This document shows positions 51,640-60,825 of a stretch of DNA of 64,000 nt, piece by piece; positions within the stretch are counted from its first letter, which is position 1, and the number at the start of each line of letters is the position of its first letter. The stretch is from assembly GCF_039521745.1 (NCBI RefSeq), contig NZ_BAAACT010000171.1. One strand, given 5' to 3'. The translations under genes were made by a program, and so were the position numbers. This DNA is from Faecalicatena contorta (lineage in GTDB: Bacteria; Bacillota; Clostridia; Lachnospirales; Lachnospiraceae). Below the pieces are notes generated by a model. It did not search any database and was not told the DNA's origin. It saw nothing but the letters and a program-made list of their open reading frames with translations.

Positions 51640-53046
51640 GTGGAGCGAGAAAAATATAATTTGATTTATGACTATTACAAATGTCACATTCTATTTGGGC
51701 AACTCCATCAAGGAGACTTACTGCCAACCATTGAACAAATCGGCAACACATTTCAGGTAGCACCGCAAACAGTACGGAACGCATTAAAAAAGCTGCAGCA
51801 GGACAACCTGATTTTTGTCTCACCGGGAAGGCATACAGAAGTTATCTATAAGACCACGCCAAGTGAAGCGCTCCAGTACACTCAAAATTATTACCTCGCC
51901 CGCAAAGATGAGATTAATGTAGTTTACCATATAGCAGTGCTCCTTTTAACACCATTTTTTTATGCTGGTTGTCAAAAGCTCACTGACAATGATCTGATGC
52001 AAATATTGCGCGTTTGCAGGGAAAAAGGCTCTAACATCGTATCCATTTCTATGTTTTGCTGCGAAATCATGCTGCGCGCTGTCGATAACCAGCTGATTAA
52101 TACTTTGTTTTCAGATGTGGTTTCTTTCTTCCAGTTTCCTTGTATGGCATCCTTCAGTGAAGAGAGCAGCTTGGAATATCAGGAATACTACAATATGACC
52201 GTATCGAGCTGTGAGGCTCTAGACCGAGCCGGCTTATTTCAAGCGTTCGCCGGATTTCAGGCTCTTACGCAGACCACGCTGCTGGCATTTATTACGGAGG
52301 CGGCTAAAACAACTCCTAAGCCGAAGCAGATTTCCTTTCATTGGCAGACATACCGTGACAGGCCTCAGCACTGCCACACGTTGGCTGCAAAGATGATTTA
52401 TGGCATTATCAGCGGGCAGTATTGGGAGGGAAAAATGCTTCCATCCTATGAAAATTTGGCGTTGGAGCTTTCTGTTTCCGTAAGTACAGTAAGGCGCACG
52501 GTGAGTTTGTTGCGGGATATGGGGCTGATTTACTCCATGAACGGCGTTGGAAATCGAATTGTATTTAGTCCTCCCAATTATGAAAAGCTGCAGCGGCCCA
52601 CCATACAAAAGAACATTGTAATGGCACGAGAAAGCGCCGAAATTCTTTTGGTTGTATTCAAAAATGTGGTTGACAGGGAATTCTCAAAACTTACTAACGA
52701 GCATATTCAAGAAATGAAGAAGATCTTGTCGGATAAGAAAAACTGCTGTGTTCTGGATGTAGCTATACTGCTAATGGACTACTTGATGGTTCTTTATCCA
52801 TTATCTTCTTTTTTTGAGACATTCGGCAAACTTTCGGGATTTCTGCTCCTTTCATACCCCTTTCTACTGGATCAATGGAGGAAAGAGGGAAGCGGCGAAA
52901 TATCGGGCACTATTGAGGTGATGAATCGTGCTTTGGATGAAAAAAATACTGACCTGTTTTCAGATGGAATGTCGGCTTTGCTCCAATATGTGCTTACACA
53001 GATCAAGCAAACGGAAAAACTTCTTTACTCTGCAGAGTGTAAGTAG
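51640..53046 (+). CDS. GntR family regulator with two winged-helix domains
   Basis: 468 residues. The first GntR-type winged helix is at about 5-70 (LLPTIEQIGNTFQVAPQTVR, VRNALKKLQQDNLIFV), and a second is at about 248-310 (MLPSYENLALELSVSVSTVR, VRRTVSLLRDMGLIY). The middle and C-terminal thirds have no recognised effector domain. Two DNA-binding domains in one chain is unusual. The start is GTG 51640 behind GGAGG. Divergent from the c-di-GMP signalling operon and may regulate it. Confidence 0.8.
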   Translation: MEREKYNLIYDYYKCHILFGQLHQGDLLPTIEQIGNTFQVAPQTVRNALKKLQQDNLIFVSPGRHTEVIYKTTPSEALQYTQNYYLARKDEINVVYHIAVLLLTPFFYAGCQKLTDNDLMQILRVCREKGSNIVSISMFCCEIMLRAVDNQLINTLFSDVVSFFQFPCMASFSEESSLEYQEYYNMTVSSCEALDRAGLFQAFAGFQALTQTTLLAFITEAAKTTPKPKQISFHWQTYRDRPQHCHTLAAKMIYGIISGQYWEGKMLPSYENLALELSVSVSTVRRTVSLLRDMGLIYSMNGVGNRIVFSPPNYEKLQRPTIQKNIVMARESAEILLVVFKNVVDREFSKLTNEHIQEMKKILSDKKNCCVLDVAILLMDYLMVLYPLSSFFETFGKLSGFLLLSYPFLLDQWRKEGSGEISGTIEVMNRALDEKNTDLFSDGMSALLQYVLTQIKQTEKLLYSAECK

Positions 53047-53198
53047 TTCCGATAACAAAGAGCTCCATTGTGGTTTCCTAACTTGGAACCTAATATTGCC
53101 CTATAAGCGATATGATTCCGAATTTTTTTGTTTACACCCATACGTTCGCTCTTACAAACATATGATCTGTTTTGCTTTATGGAAAGGTTCCTTTGAAT

Positions 53199-53237
53199 AA
53201 AAAAACCTGTAAATGCTTGCATTTACAGGTTTTTTTT
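53199..53237. terminator. Bidirectional terminator between GntR and tRNA genes
   Basis: A stem AAAACCTGTAAATG / CATTTACAGGTTTT with a CTTG loop, with A and T runs on both sides. It can end the rightward GntR message and the leftward tRNA transcript. The gap 53047-53198 shows no gene. Confidence 0.9.
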
Positions 53238-53239
53238 AA

Positions 53240-53311
53240 CTCCCCGAGTTGGGCTTGAACCAACGACCCTTCGGTTAACAGCCGAATGCTCTACCACTGA
53301 GCTATCGAGGA
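53240..53311 (-). tRNA. tRNA-Asn (GTT)
   Basis: Full cloverleaf on the minus strand: acceptor TCCTCGA with TCGGGGA, a D-loop with AGCTCAGTGGTAGAGC, anticodon loop CTGTTAA giving GUU, and TTCAAGC in the T loop. Discriminator G. CCA is not encoded. Confidence 0.95.
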
Positions 53312-53354
53312 TTATTATCTAATTGTCTCCCAGTGCCTTTGCACTGAGCGATAG

Positions 53355-53427
53355 TGGAGAATACGAGATTCGAACTCGTGACCTCCTGCTTGCAAGGCAG
53401 GCGCTCTCCCAACTGAGCTAATCCCCC
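53355..53427 (-). tRNA. tRNA-Ala (TGC)
   Basis: Full cloverleaf on the minus strand: acceptor GGGGGAT with ATTCTCC, which includes the G3-U70 pair that identifies alanine tRNA, a D-arm AGCTCAGTTGGGAGAGC, anticodon loop CTTGCAA giving UGC, and TTCGAAT in the T loop. Discriminator A. CCA is not encoded. First of the two tRNAs to be transcribed. Confidence 0.96.
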
Positions 53428-53458
53428 ATGAAATGTTATTGTTCCCAACAACTTTTAT

Positions 53459-53487
53459 AAAATACCATATTCCATGGGAGCTGTCAA
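53459..53487 (-). promoter_or_regulatory. Sigma-A promoter of the tRNA pair
   Basis: On the minus strand TTGACA, 17 bases, TATTTT, 32 bases before the tRNA-Ala 5' end. The consensus -35 fits a stable-RNA promoter. Confidence 0.8.
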
Positions 53488-53553
53488 TATATTTTATGAT
53501 ATTTCCTCGATTTTATACATAAAGTTCTCGATATAATTTTAAAACAGAATTAC

Positions 53554-53588
53554 GGCTGCCGTTAGCCTTTATAAAACAAACGGCAGCC
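53554..53588 (-). terminator. Probable terminator after the molybdate ATPase gene
   Basis: Stem GGCTGCCGTT / AACGGCAGCC with a 15-base loop just past the stop of the leftward ATPase gene. The T run on the minus strand is delayed (GTAATTCTGTTTT). Confidence 0.6.
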
Positions 53589-53592
53589 ATTC

Positions 53593-54642
53593 TTATTTTA
53601 GCAGCAATATCTTGTCTTCCGGAACCTGCAGATAATCAGGAATTCCCTTTTCGTCCAGCATATTCCAATCATTCCTCTGTACAAACCAGCATATTTCCTC
53701 GGCACCATCTTCGGCTCCTTTCAGAAAATATTTTCGTTCAAACTGCAGTTCCGCCATGCTGTTTACCTTTACGGGAATACAGTTTTTGGCAGCAGCGCCC
53801 CACCGCGGAACAAAATCATGAGCACGTACTCCAATATACCGGATATCCGCGGGAATACCCCGATGTAACTTCAGCGCCACTCCCCAGTCAGGCGCCATAA
53901 GGGCATTTGTTCCCAGATGGGTGACCTGCGTGATGTTTTTACATCCCGTAAGCCTGGCTGCTTCTTTCCACTGCGGATTTGTAAATATTTCTTTTGTCTT
54001 CCCGCAGCAGATGACCTGCCCGTCGTCCATAATCAAAAGTTCTTCGCTGAACCGGTAGATCTCATCCCTACTGTGGGACACCAAAATAACTGTACCCTCA
54101 TAATCGGCTAGTATTTCGATCATTTCCTGCTGCAGCCTGTCTTTTAAAAATACATCCAGCGCGGAAAATGGCTCATCCAGCAGGATCATATCCGGCTCAT
54201 ATGCCATGATTCTTGCCAGAGCGGCTCTCTGCTGCTGGCCGCCGGACAATTCGCCCGGCAGCCGCTCTCCCAGACCGCTCAACTGGAACTTTCCGAGCAT
54301 CTCCTCAACTCTTTTAGCCCGTTCGTCCTTGGATCCTCTTAAACCGGCAGCAATATTAGCCTCTACGGTCATATTCGGAAACAGGGCATAATTCTGAAAC
54401 AGATATCCTACATTCCTCTTCTGCGGTTTCCAGTTTACTTTCTTTCCAGAATTAAATACTTCTTTTTGATCTATCATGATCCTGCCTTCATCTGGCGTGA
54501 CAATTCCCGCAATACTTTTCAGGGTCATGCTTTTTCCGCACCCAGAGGCTCCCAGGATACCGATGCGGCGGCTGGTGCTTTTCAGGTGCATGTCCAGTGT
54601 GAAACTTCCCAGTTTCTTTTTAAACGTCATTTCAACAGCCAT
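53593..54642 (-). CDS. Molybdate/tungstate-type ABC transporter ATPase, ModC-like
   Basis: 349 residues. Walker A GASGCGKS, signature LSGGQQQRAALARI, Walker B DMILLDEPFSALD, H-loop VILVSHSRDE, then a C-terminal regulatory domain of about 110 residues. The match to ModC is supported by the abutting moaC gene, but the fold is shared with other anion transporters such as CysA. No modA or modB lies beside it, so the permease must be elsewhere. It starts one base after the moaC stop. Confidence 0.8.
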   Translation of the reverse strand: MAVEMTFKKKLGSFTLDMHLKSTSRRIGILGASGCGKSMTLKSIAGIVTPDEGRIMIDQKEVFNSGKKVNWKPQKRNVGYLFQNYALFPNMTVEANIAAGLRGSKDERAKRVEEMLGKFQLSGLGERLPGELSGGQQQRAALARIMAYEPDMILLDEPFSALDVFLKDRLQQEMIEILADYEGTVILVSHSRDEIYRFSEELLIMDDGQVICCGKTKEIFTNPQWKEAARLTGCKNITQVTHLGTNALMAPDWGVALKLHRGIPADIRYIGVRAHDFVPRWGAAAKNCIPVKVNSMAELQFERKYFLKGAEDGAEEICWFVQRNDWNMLDEKGIPDYLQVPEDKILLLK

Positions 54643-54643
54643 G

Positions 54644-55132
54644 TCAGTGTTCTCCTCTGTCCGCTTCCCAAAGCCCGCTTTTTCCTCCTGATTTCCTCAG
54701 TAAACGTATCTCGCCTAGTTCCATGCCCTTATCAACTGCCTTACACATGTCATAAATGGTGAGCAGTGCGACGTTTACTCCGGTCAGCGCCTCCATCTCC
54801 ACGCCGGTCTTACCGACCGTCTTCACAGTGCATATGGCTTCTATTGCACAGCACTGGTCGTGATATGCAAACTGAAGCTCTGCACTTGTCAGATTTAACA
54901 TATGGCACAGAGGAATCAGTTCGGAGGTTCTTTTAGCGCCCATAATGCCAGCAATCCGGGCTACCCCTAGGACATCTCCCTTTTTAATATCTCCGGTTTT
55001 TACAAGTTCGTAGCATTCCCTGGACATCCATATCATCCCGCTTGCAGCTGCTTCACGTTCAGTATCCTGCTTTTGGCTGACATTTACCATAATGGCATTG
55101 CCTTGGGTGTCAAAATGTGTAAACTCTTCCAT
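54644..55132 (-). CDS. moaC: Cyclic pyranopterin monophosphate synthase
   Basis: 162 residues; performs the second step of molybdenum cofactor synthesis, producing cPMP. Seen are the N-terminal GNAIMVNVSQK, the family stretch GVARIAGIMGAKRTSELIPL with CHMLNLTS, and the catalytic block VGKTGVEMEALTGVNVALLT followed by YDMCKAVDKGM. Coupled to a ModC-like ATPase; other moa genes are not in this window. Confidence 0.95.
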   Translation of the reverse strand: MEEFTHFDTQGNAIMVNVSQKQDTEREAAASGMIWMSRECYELVKTGDIKKGDVLGVARIAGIMGAKRTSELIPLCHMLNLTSAELQFAYHDQCCAIEAICTVKTVGKTGVEMEALTGVNVALLTIYDMCKAVDKGMELGEIRLLRKSGGKSGLWEADRGEH

Positions 55133-55460
55133 ATATTGAGCCTTCTTTCCCGCCTTATTATGCGCTGCCGCCCGTATATCAGCCGTGCGGCTTTTCTTTG
55201 TTAAATCATACCTTACTCCATTTAAAATGTCCAGACGGTATTACTGCTATTACGATTCACAGCCCAGGGGTGTGCATAGCAACACCCTTTACAGTTACAC
55301 TCTAGTGTTAAGAATCTTTTCACACTAATTTTTTTTATCCCGAGAAGTGTCGAAAACAGAAAATGTTTCGTATTTAGTGTTATAATTTTTTAAAAGAAAA
55401 GAAATGGTAAATGTTTTGAAGTATGATTGTGCCATAAGGAAAGTAAAGGAGGTGACAAAT
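55133..55460. other. Divergent regulatory region of moaC and the PRD regulator
   Basis: 328 bases without a gene. A hairpin GGGTGT / ACACCC lies at 55268-55287. An extended -10 element (TGTTATAAT) at 55378-55386 could start the rightward regulator gene. I looked for a molybdenum-cofactor-type riboswitch before moaC and did not recognise one. Confidence 0.4.
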
Positions 55461-58199
55461 ATGGTACATGTAAGCTCAAAAGAACAAGTTTATGAATATC
55501 TTGAGAAACAGACAAAGAAATTTGATATGAAATATGTATCATCCTATACAACGGTAGATATCTGTAATCAACTGCATATGTCGCGGTCTCTGGTTTCCTT
55601 ATATTTGAATGAAATGGTAAAGGAAGGAACGGTTATCAAAGTGAATTCCAGACCAGTGTATTATCTCAACCGTCTGGTATTGGAACACAAGTATCACATG
55701 CAGATTGAAAAAAATGAATATCTAAGTATTTTAGAACTGACAAAAGAAATTGAAAAATTTGTATCAAAGGAAAGTGATTTTGACAAGGCAATTGGCAGCG
55801 AGGGGAGCCTAAGTTACTGTATTGCACAAATAAAGTCTGCGCTGCTGTATCCGGGCGGGCTTCCGATTCTTCTGAAAGGGGAAATGGGGAGCGGAAAAAC
55901 ATTTCTGATGAAGTTAATCCAGGAGTACTGCGTAAAACATAAGATTTTAAAAAATCCTCAAAACTTTCAAAGAATCAAATTCAGTTCAGGGGAAGATGCA
56001 CTTCATTATGAAGAATTACTTTTTGGGAGCGAAGATCCTGAAGGCGGACTTAAAGCAGGACTGCTGGAGAAGCTGGACGGAGGGATTCTGTATTTGGAAA
56101 ACATCCCAGAGCTGGACGAGCGGGTTCAGGAAAGGCTGGCGGATTATATTACGACAGGGGGGAAGAACAGAGACGGAGAAAAAAAGAGTGCAAAGATGGT
56201 TGGTGTCCGGATGATTTTAAGTATGGATATCAAATCGGGCAGACGGATGTCGCCCGGCCTTCTGGTGAATATCCCCGTGGTTTGTGAAGTGCCCTCATGG
56301 ATAGAAAGGAATGAGGACGAGAGGAAAGAATTTATAGTCCGTGCATTCAGGGAAGAGCAGGACCGCCTGAACCGTATGATTTATATTTCTGAAAAGCTAA
56401 TTTACAAGCTTGTCAACTACCGGTTTGAAAATAATATTACGGAACTTAAAAAATGTATCAAAATGATCTCGGCAAATGCATATGCACAGTGCAATTCACC
56501 TCAGGAACTGAGCATCTATCAGTATCATCTTCCTGCCGGTATGCTGGAAATATTAAGCCCGGATGAGAAAGATTCCGCTATGGTCCGGCTGGATATGATT
56601 CAGGCTGACTCTTCGGGGGACAAGATTTTGGAAATGTGGCAGAATCTTGCGGACAATTATAAAGAGACAATAGAAGTGGAGGGTTCTTTTTCAGAATTTT
56701 TAGAGCGAAGCAAAAGGACACTGAAACATTATTACGATATTCTGATTTTTCAGGAGTCCTTTCTGGATACCCGGCTGCATCCGCTGGAAAATATTGTGGC
56801 AGGTATGATTGCAAATATCAGAGGAACATATCATATCAATTTTCCGGCCAATTGTTCGTATGTGATTGCCAGAATGCTGATTGCCCAGCAGAATCATAAT
56901 TCAAAGCTCAAGATCTGGGAGAGGGAGAACCAGGAAAGAATTCAGAAGATGTATCAATTTCTGGTAGAAAATATGCCGGATCTTCATTATTTGGCTGATT
57001 TGCTTGAAAAGCAGATTTTATCAAATATTAATCTTGTACTTTCTCCGATGAACCGGGTATTTATTATGATTAATATCCACTCGTACAATAATAAATTAAA
57101 ACTCATGGATACGACAGGGATTGTGCTCTGTCACGGGTATACCACAGCAAGTTCCATCGCCGATGTGGTAAACACAACTCTCCAGGCGCAGCTTTTTGAG
57201 GCAATTGATATGCCGATGGAGAGCTCCATTGATGAAGTCATTCAGAAATTATCAGTATTTATTAATGAAAATAAATATTTTAAAAATATTATCCTTATGG
57301 TAGATACCGGTTCCCTGGAAGGGCTGGGCGAGATGATAGACAGAACGGTTAATTTAGGAGTCATTAATAATGTGTCTACGATTCTGGCTCTGAATATCGG
57401 AAATATGATCCTGGCAGGGGATAATATGCAGGATATTTTGGAGAGAGCCTGCCGGGAAAATCAATGCCACTTTAATATCATTTCCAGAGAAAAAAAGGAG
57501 AAGGCGATTGTTTTTACAAGCGAAGTAGGAAAAAATATTGCGGAAAAGTTAACTCGAATGTTTCGCGGAAGCCTGCCGAAGTCTATTCCTTTGGAAATGA
57601 TAGCATATGATTTTGACAAATTGGAACAAAATGGAAGTAGTGATTTGCTTTTCGAAAAATACGAAGTAGTACTGCTTGTAAAAACTCTAAGCTTAAAAAT
57701 CGAAGAGGTCAATTCCGTTTCTTTGGAGGAGATCATTAACTTTAAAAAAATCCATATCGTGGATCATGTACTTTCATATTATTTGAATCAGGAGGAAATT
57801 GAAAAGTTTGACCAGGCGCTTCTGAAAAACTTTTCGCTGCAATCCGTAATGGAAAATCTGACAATCTTAAATGCCCAGAAATTACTGGATTATGTCAGCG
57901 ATGCTACCATGCTGCTGCAACACATGCTGAAACGAAAGTTTCTAAGCAAGACAGTTGTAGGGATCAATATGCATATCTGTTTTTTGATTGAACGGCTTGT
58001 GACAAAGACACCGATAGAAAAATACAAAGAAATTGAAAGATTCAAAGGAGAACAACAAGAGTTCATCCGGATTGTAAATGAAAGTTTTCGGACACTTCTG
58101 GAACAGTATAATGTGAAATTGCCGGACAGTGAAATTGCCTATTTGTTTGAATATATCAAAAATGATGTGGAAGTGGAAGAAAACGAAAATAATTTTTGA
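55461..58199 (+). CDS. LevR-like PRD transcriptional regulator
   Basis: 912 residues. Winged helix (about 1-75), AAA-type ATPase (about 110-350) with Walker A GEMGSGKT (140-147), PRD1 (about 410-510, His440), PTS EIIA mannose-type domain (about 530-650, LCHGYTTASS with His558), an EIIB-like stretch (about 690-770), and PRD2 (about 800-905, His838). The ATPase lacks the GAFTGA loop and has ENI where Walker B normally has DEI. The ATG at 55461 follows AAAGGAGGTG. It controls the PTS operon downstream, presumably through phosphorylation by the PTS. Confidence 0.87.
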   Translation: MVHVSSKEQVYEYLEKQTKKFDMKYVSSYTTVDICNQLHMSRSLVSLYLNEMVKEGTVIKVNSRPVYYLNRLVLEHKYHMQIEKNEYLSILELTKEIEKFVSKESDFDKAIGSEGSLSYCIAQIKSALLYPGGLPILLKGEMGSGKTFLMKLIQEYCVKHKILKNPQNFQRIKFSSGEDALHYEELLFGSEDPEGGLKAGLLEKLDGGILYLENIPELDERVQERLADYITTGGKNRDGEKKSAKMVGVRMILSMDIKSGRRMSPGLLVNIPVVCEVPSWIERNEDERKEFIVRAFREEQDRLNRMIYISEKLIYKLVNYRFENNITELKKCIKMISANAYAQCNSPQELSIYQYHLPAGMLEILSPDEKDSAMVRLDMIQADSSGDKILEMWQNLADNYKETIEVEGSFSEFLERSKRTLKHYYDILIFQESFLDTRLHPLENIVAGMIANIRGTYHINFPANCSYVIARMLIAQQNHNSKLKIWERENQERIQKMYQFLVENMPDLHYLADLLEKQILSNINLVLSPMNRVFIMINIHSYNNKLKLMDTTGIVLCHGYTTASSIADVVNTTLQAQLFEAIDMPMESSIDEVIQKLSVFINENKYFKNIILMVDTGSLEGLGEMIDRTVNLGVINNVSTILALNIGNMILAGDNMQDILERACRENQCHFNIISREKKEKAIVFTSEVGKNIAEKLTRMFRGSLPKSIPLEMIAYDFDKLEQNGSSDLLFEKYEVVLLVKTLSLKIEEVNSVSLEEIINFKKIHIVDHVLSYYLNQEEIEKFDQALLKNFSLQSVMENLTILNAQKLLDYVSDATMLLQHMLKRKFLSKTVVGINMHICFLIERLVTKTPIEKYKEIERFKGEQQEFIRIVNESFRTLLEQYNVKLPDSEIAYLFEYIKNDVEVEENENNF

Positions 58200-58282
58200 T
58201 AACAACTCTATAAGGCAGGAAAAGGCCGGATTCATGAAGTTCCTGTCCGCAGAGATGTTGAATATAAAAGAAAGGAGCTCAC

Positions 58283-58702
58283 ATGCTTAGATTGGTGCTG
58301 GCTTCCCATGGCAGACTTGCTGAGGGAATGAAAAACAGTGCACAGTTTATTGCCGGTAAAACGGCAGAGATATATACAATCTGTGCATATTTAGAAGACA
58401 AAGTAACTTTAGAGAGTCAGATAGATGAATTATTCGGCAGATTTGCTGATACGGATGAAATCATCGTAGCGACAGATATTTTTGGGGGGAGCGTTAATAA
58501 TGAATTTCTTGCCCGTATGCGGAAACAAAATTTTTGGCTTGTATCCGGTATGAACCTGCCAATGATTGTACAGCTGACGATGATCAAAGAAACGGATGAT
58601 ATCCAAAGTAAAATAGAAGAGGCCGTGGAAGGAGGAAAGGAAATGACTTGTTTCTGTAATCCAATGGTGGAGGATATGTCTAAAGAAAAGGAGGAATTTT
58701 AA
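58283..58702 (+). CDS. PTS mannose-family EIIA component
   Basis: 139 residues, cytoplasmic. Opens MLRLVLASHGRLAEGM with phospho-acceptor His9, followed by the family fold including EIIVATDIFGGSVNNEFLAR. It accepts phosphate from HPr and passes it to EIIB. Preceded by GAAAGGAG. First enzyme gene of an operon with EIIB, EIIC and EIID. I saw no -24/-12 type promoter in the 83-base gap before it. Confidence 0.92.
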   Translation: MLRLVLASHGRLAEGMKNSAQFIAGKTAEIYTICAYLEDKVTLESQIDELFGRFADTDEIIVATDIFGGSVNNEFLARMRKQNFWLVSGMNLPMIVQLTMIKETDDIQSKIEEAVEGGKEMTCFCNPMVEDMSKEKEEF

Positions 58703-58706
58703 AAGG

Positions 58707-59561
58707 GTGATATACAGGGAACAACTATACGCCATGAATATTCATTACCGGTATTATGATTTGGAGTACTTTTTTGAAAAATGCCAAAAAATGCAGTTTG
58801 TGAATGCAGAATTATGGCTGTGCCCCCAACATTTTTACATAAACAGTTTTTGGAGTGAGAGTTCTGATAAACTGAAAAAACTGATGGAAAAGTACGGCGT
58901 AAAAATTGCCTGTCTCTGCCCGGAACAGAATAATCCAAAACCAAACAATATCGCAGCAAGATCAGAGCTTTTGATTCGCAATACGGAAATGTATTTTAAA
59001 AGGGTCATCAGTCTGGCCGGTGAAATCGGCTGCAAAAAAGTGCTGGTGACGCCTGGGTGGAATTATCATGACGAAAAGGCAGAAACAGCAAGGGACAGGT
59101 CTGCAAAAATGCTGCGGCGGCTATGTGATTACGCTGGGGATCAGGGGATAGAACTGGTGCTGGAAAGTATCTGGAATAAGTCTTCGGAAATTGCCAATAC
59201 AAAGGAGAAGATTCAGATACTGAAGGAAGCGGTACATCGAAACAATTTGAAGCTGACAATTGATCTTGGCGCATTAGGAGATGTGGGAGAATCTGTGCAG
59301 GAGTGGTTTGATCTGTTTGGAAAGGATATCATTCATTGTCATTTTACAGATGGTAACCCGACCGGACATATGCCATGGGGACTGGGGCAAAGAGATATGA
59401 GGGCGGTTCTGGAGAGCTTTGATAAAAATAAATATAAGGGAGGCTTTTCTATGGAATATGTGGATTCCAGGAGTTTTAGAGAGCCGGAAAAATGGGATGA
59501 TCAGACACTGAAAAAGTTTGAAGAGTGTACAGAAGGAATGGGAGGTTATGCAAATGATTAA
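58707..59561 (+). CDS. Sugar phosphate isomerase/epimerase, TIM barrel
   Basis: 284 residues, xylose-isomerase-like barrel. Probable metal ligands lie in IELVLESIWN (Glu), LKLTIDLGAL (Asp), IIHCHFTDG (His) and GGFSMEYVDS (Glu). Start at GTG 58707 behind AAGGAGG at 12 bases. It overlaps the EIIB gene by eight bases, which places it firmly in the PTS operon. Likely converts the incoming sugar phosphate to the ketose form used by the aldolase at 61652. Confidence 0.85.
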   Translation: MIYREQLYAMNIHYRYYDLEYFFEKCQKMQFVNAELWLCPQHFYINSFWSESSDKLKKLMEKYGVKIACLCPEQNNPKPNNIAARSELLIRNTEMYFKRVISLAGEIGCKKVLVTPGWNYHDEKAETARDRSAKMLRRLCDYAGDQGIELVLESIWNKSSEIANTKEKIQILKEAVHRNNLKLTIDLGALGDVGESVQEWFDLFGKDIIHCHFTDGNPTGHMPWGLGQRDMRAVLESFDKNKYKGGFSMEYVDSRSFREPEKWDDQTLKKFEECTEGMGGYAND

Positions 59562-60030
59562 ATTATGCAGGGTGGACCATCGTCTGCTGCATGGACAGGT
59601 AGCCTATGTCTGGTGCCGTTCGCTGGACGCAGATGCCATATTAATTGTGTCAGACGCAGCCGCTAAGGATGAAATGCGGATGGCAACAATGCGGCTTGCG
59701 AAGCCGTCAGGAATAAAGCTTGTAATTAAAAGTGTGGAAGATTCTATTAAAGCAATTAACAGTGGAGTAACAGATAAATATAAACTGCTGGTTGTTGTAG
59801 AAAGCGTGCGGGATGCACACAGCCTGGCAAAACAATGTGAGGTCGTGAAATCAGTCAATTTAGGCGGTAGTAAAATCAAAGAAGATTCGAAAAAATTAGA
59901 TGTTGCCTTTTATGTAACAAACGAAGAATGCACGCTGCTGAGAGAAATGCTGGATGATTCGGTTGAGCTTGAAATCCGGCAGGTGCCGGAAGATAAAAAG
60001 AAAATGGTTACAAAAGAAATGTTGAGCTAA
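59554..60030 (+). CDS. PTS mannose/sorbose-family EIIB component
   Basis: 158 residues. N-terminal MIKLCRVDHRLLHGQVAYVW with phospho-acceptor His13, and the C-terminal part fits the IIB sorbose fold. It transfers phosphate to the sugar during transport by EIIC/EIID. The ATG at 59554 sits eight bases after GGAGG; the earlier ATG at 59548 is too close. Confidence 0.93.
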   Translation: MIKLCRVDHRLLHGQVAYVWCRSLDADAILIVSDAAAKDEMRMATMRLAKPSGIKLVIKSVEDSIKAINSGVTDKYKLLVVVESVRDAHSLAKQCEVVKSVNLGGSKIKEDSKKLDVAFYVTNEECTLLREMLDDSVELEIRQVPEDKKKMVTKEMLS

Positions 60031-60048
60031 TAAAGGAGGGAAAGACAA

Positions 60049-60825
60049 ATGTTACAGGCACTTTTGGTTGGTCTTGTAGTATTTATTGGAAAAGCGGATT
60101 ATTTTGTGGGAACCGCAATGCTTGGCAGGCCTCTGGTACTGGGGGCGCTGGTTGGAATAATCTTGGGAGATGTCAAAACCGGAGTCATGATCGGCTTCCA
60201 GCTGGAACTGGTGTTTATGGGAATGTATGCCATTGGGGCTTCCATTCCTCCGGATATGATCGTTGGTTCTGTTCTGGGGACTGCTTTTGCAATTACAACA
60301 GGGAATGGAATGGAGACTGCGATTACGATTGCCATGCCGGCAGCAATTTTATCCGCATTTGTTGTCAATCTGTTTTACGGAGTCATTACACCGATTATGG
60401 CAAGGGCGGCAGACCGGTTTGCAGAAGAGGGAAAGTATAAGAAAATAGAAGCAATTTTCCTGTCAAATGGTTTCCTCTTTGACCTTACATTTGCAGTGAT
60501 TGCGTTTGTTGCATTTTTGTTTGGAGGGGATGCTGTACAGGCAGTAGTATCTGCAATTCCGGGCTGGCTGACATCTGGAATTACAATTGCAGCAGGAATT
60601 CTCCCTGCACTTGGTTTTGCACAGCTGATCAGCATGATCATGTCCAGAAAGGTTGCGGTATTCTTCCTGTTCGGATTTTTGTTAAGCGCATATCTTGGTG
60701 TGTCTACGGTAGGTATTGTATGCTTTTCAGTTGTAATAGTAGGTATTTTATTGATTGCAAAAGATTTTATGCCGGCTCAGAAATCAGCAGTACAAGGAGG
60801 TATAGATGATGACAACGAATTCTAG
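60049..60825 (+). CDS. PTS mannose/sorbose-family EIIC component
   Basis: 258-residue membrane channel subunit. Family stretches include PLVLGALVGIILGDVKTGVM, IGFQLELVFMGMYAIGASIP, and a C-terminal series of hydrophobic segments. Overlaps the EIID gene by 20 bases. Confidence 0.93.
   Translation: MLQALLVGLVVFIGKADYFVGTAMLGRPLVLGALVGIILGDVKTGVMIGFQLELVFMGMYAIGASIPPDMIVGSVLGTAFAITTGNGMETAITIAMPAAILSAFVVNLFYGVITPIMARAADRFAEEGKYKKIEAIFLSNGFLFDLTFAVIAFVAFLFGGDAVQAVVSAIPGWLTSGITIAAGILPALGFAQLISMIMSRKVAVFFLFGFLLSAYLGVSTVGIVCFSVVIVGILLIAKDFMPAQKSAVQGGIDDDNEF

Noticed and set aside
55133..55460. Molybdenum-cofactor riboswitch before moaC
   Set aside because: Only a short six-pair hairpin was found; I could not recognise the conserved core of that riboswitch.
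58200..58282. Sigma-54 promoter for the PTS operon
   Set aside because: No TGGC-N8-TTGC type element was seen, so the regulator was not described as a standard sigma-54 activator.
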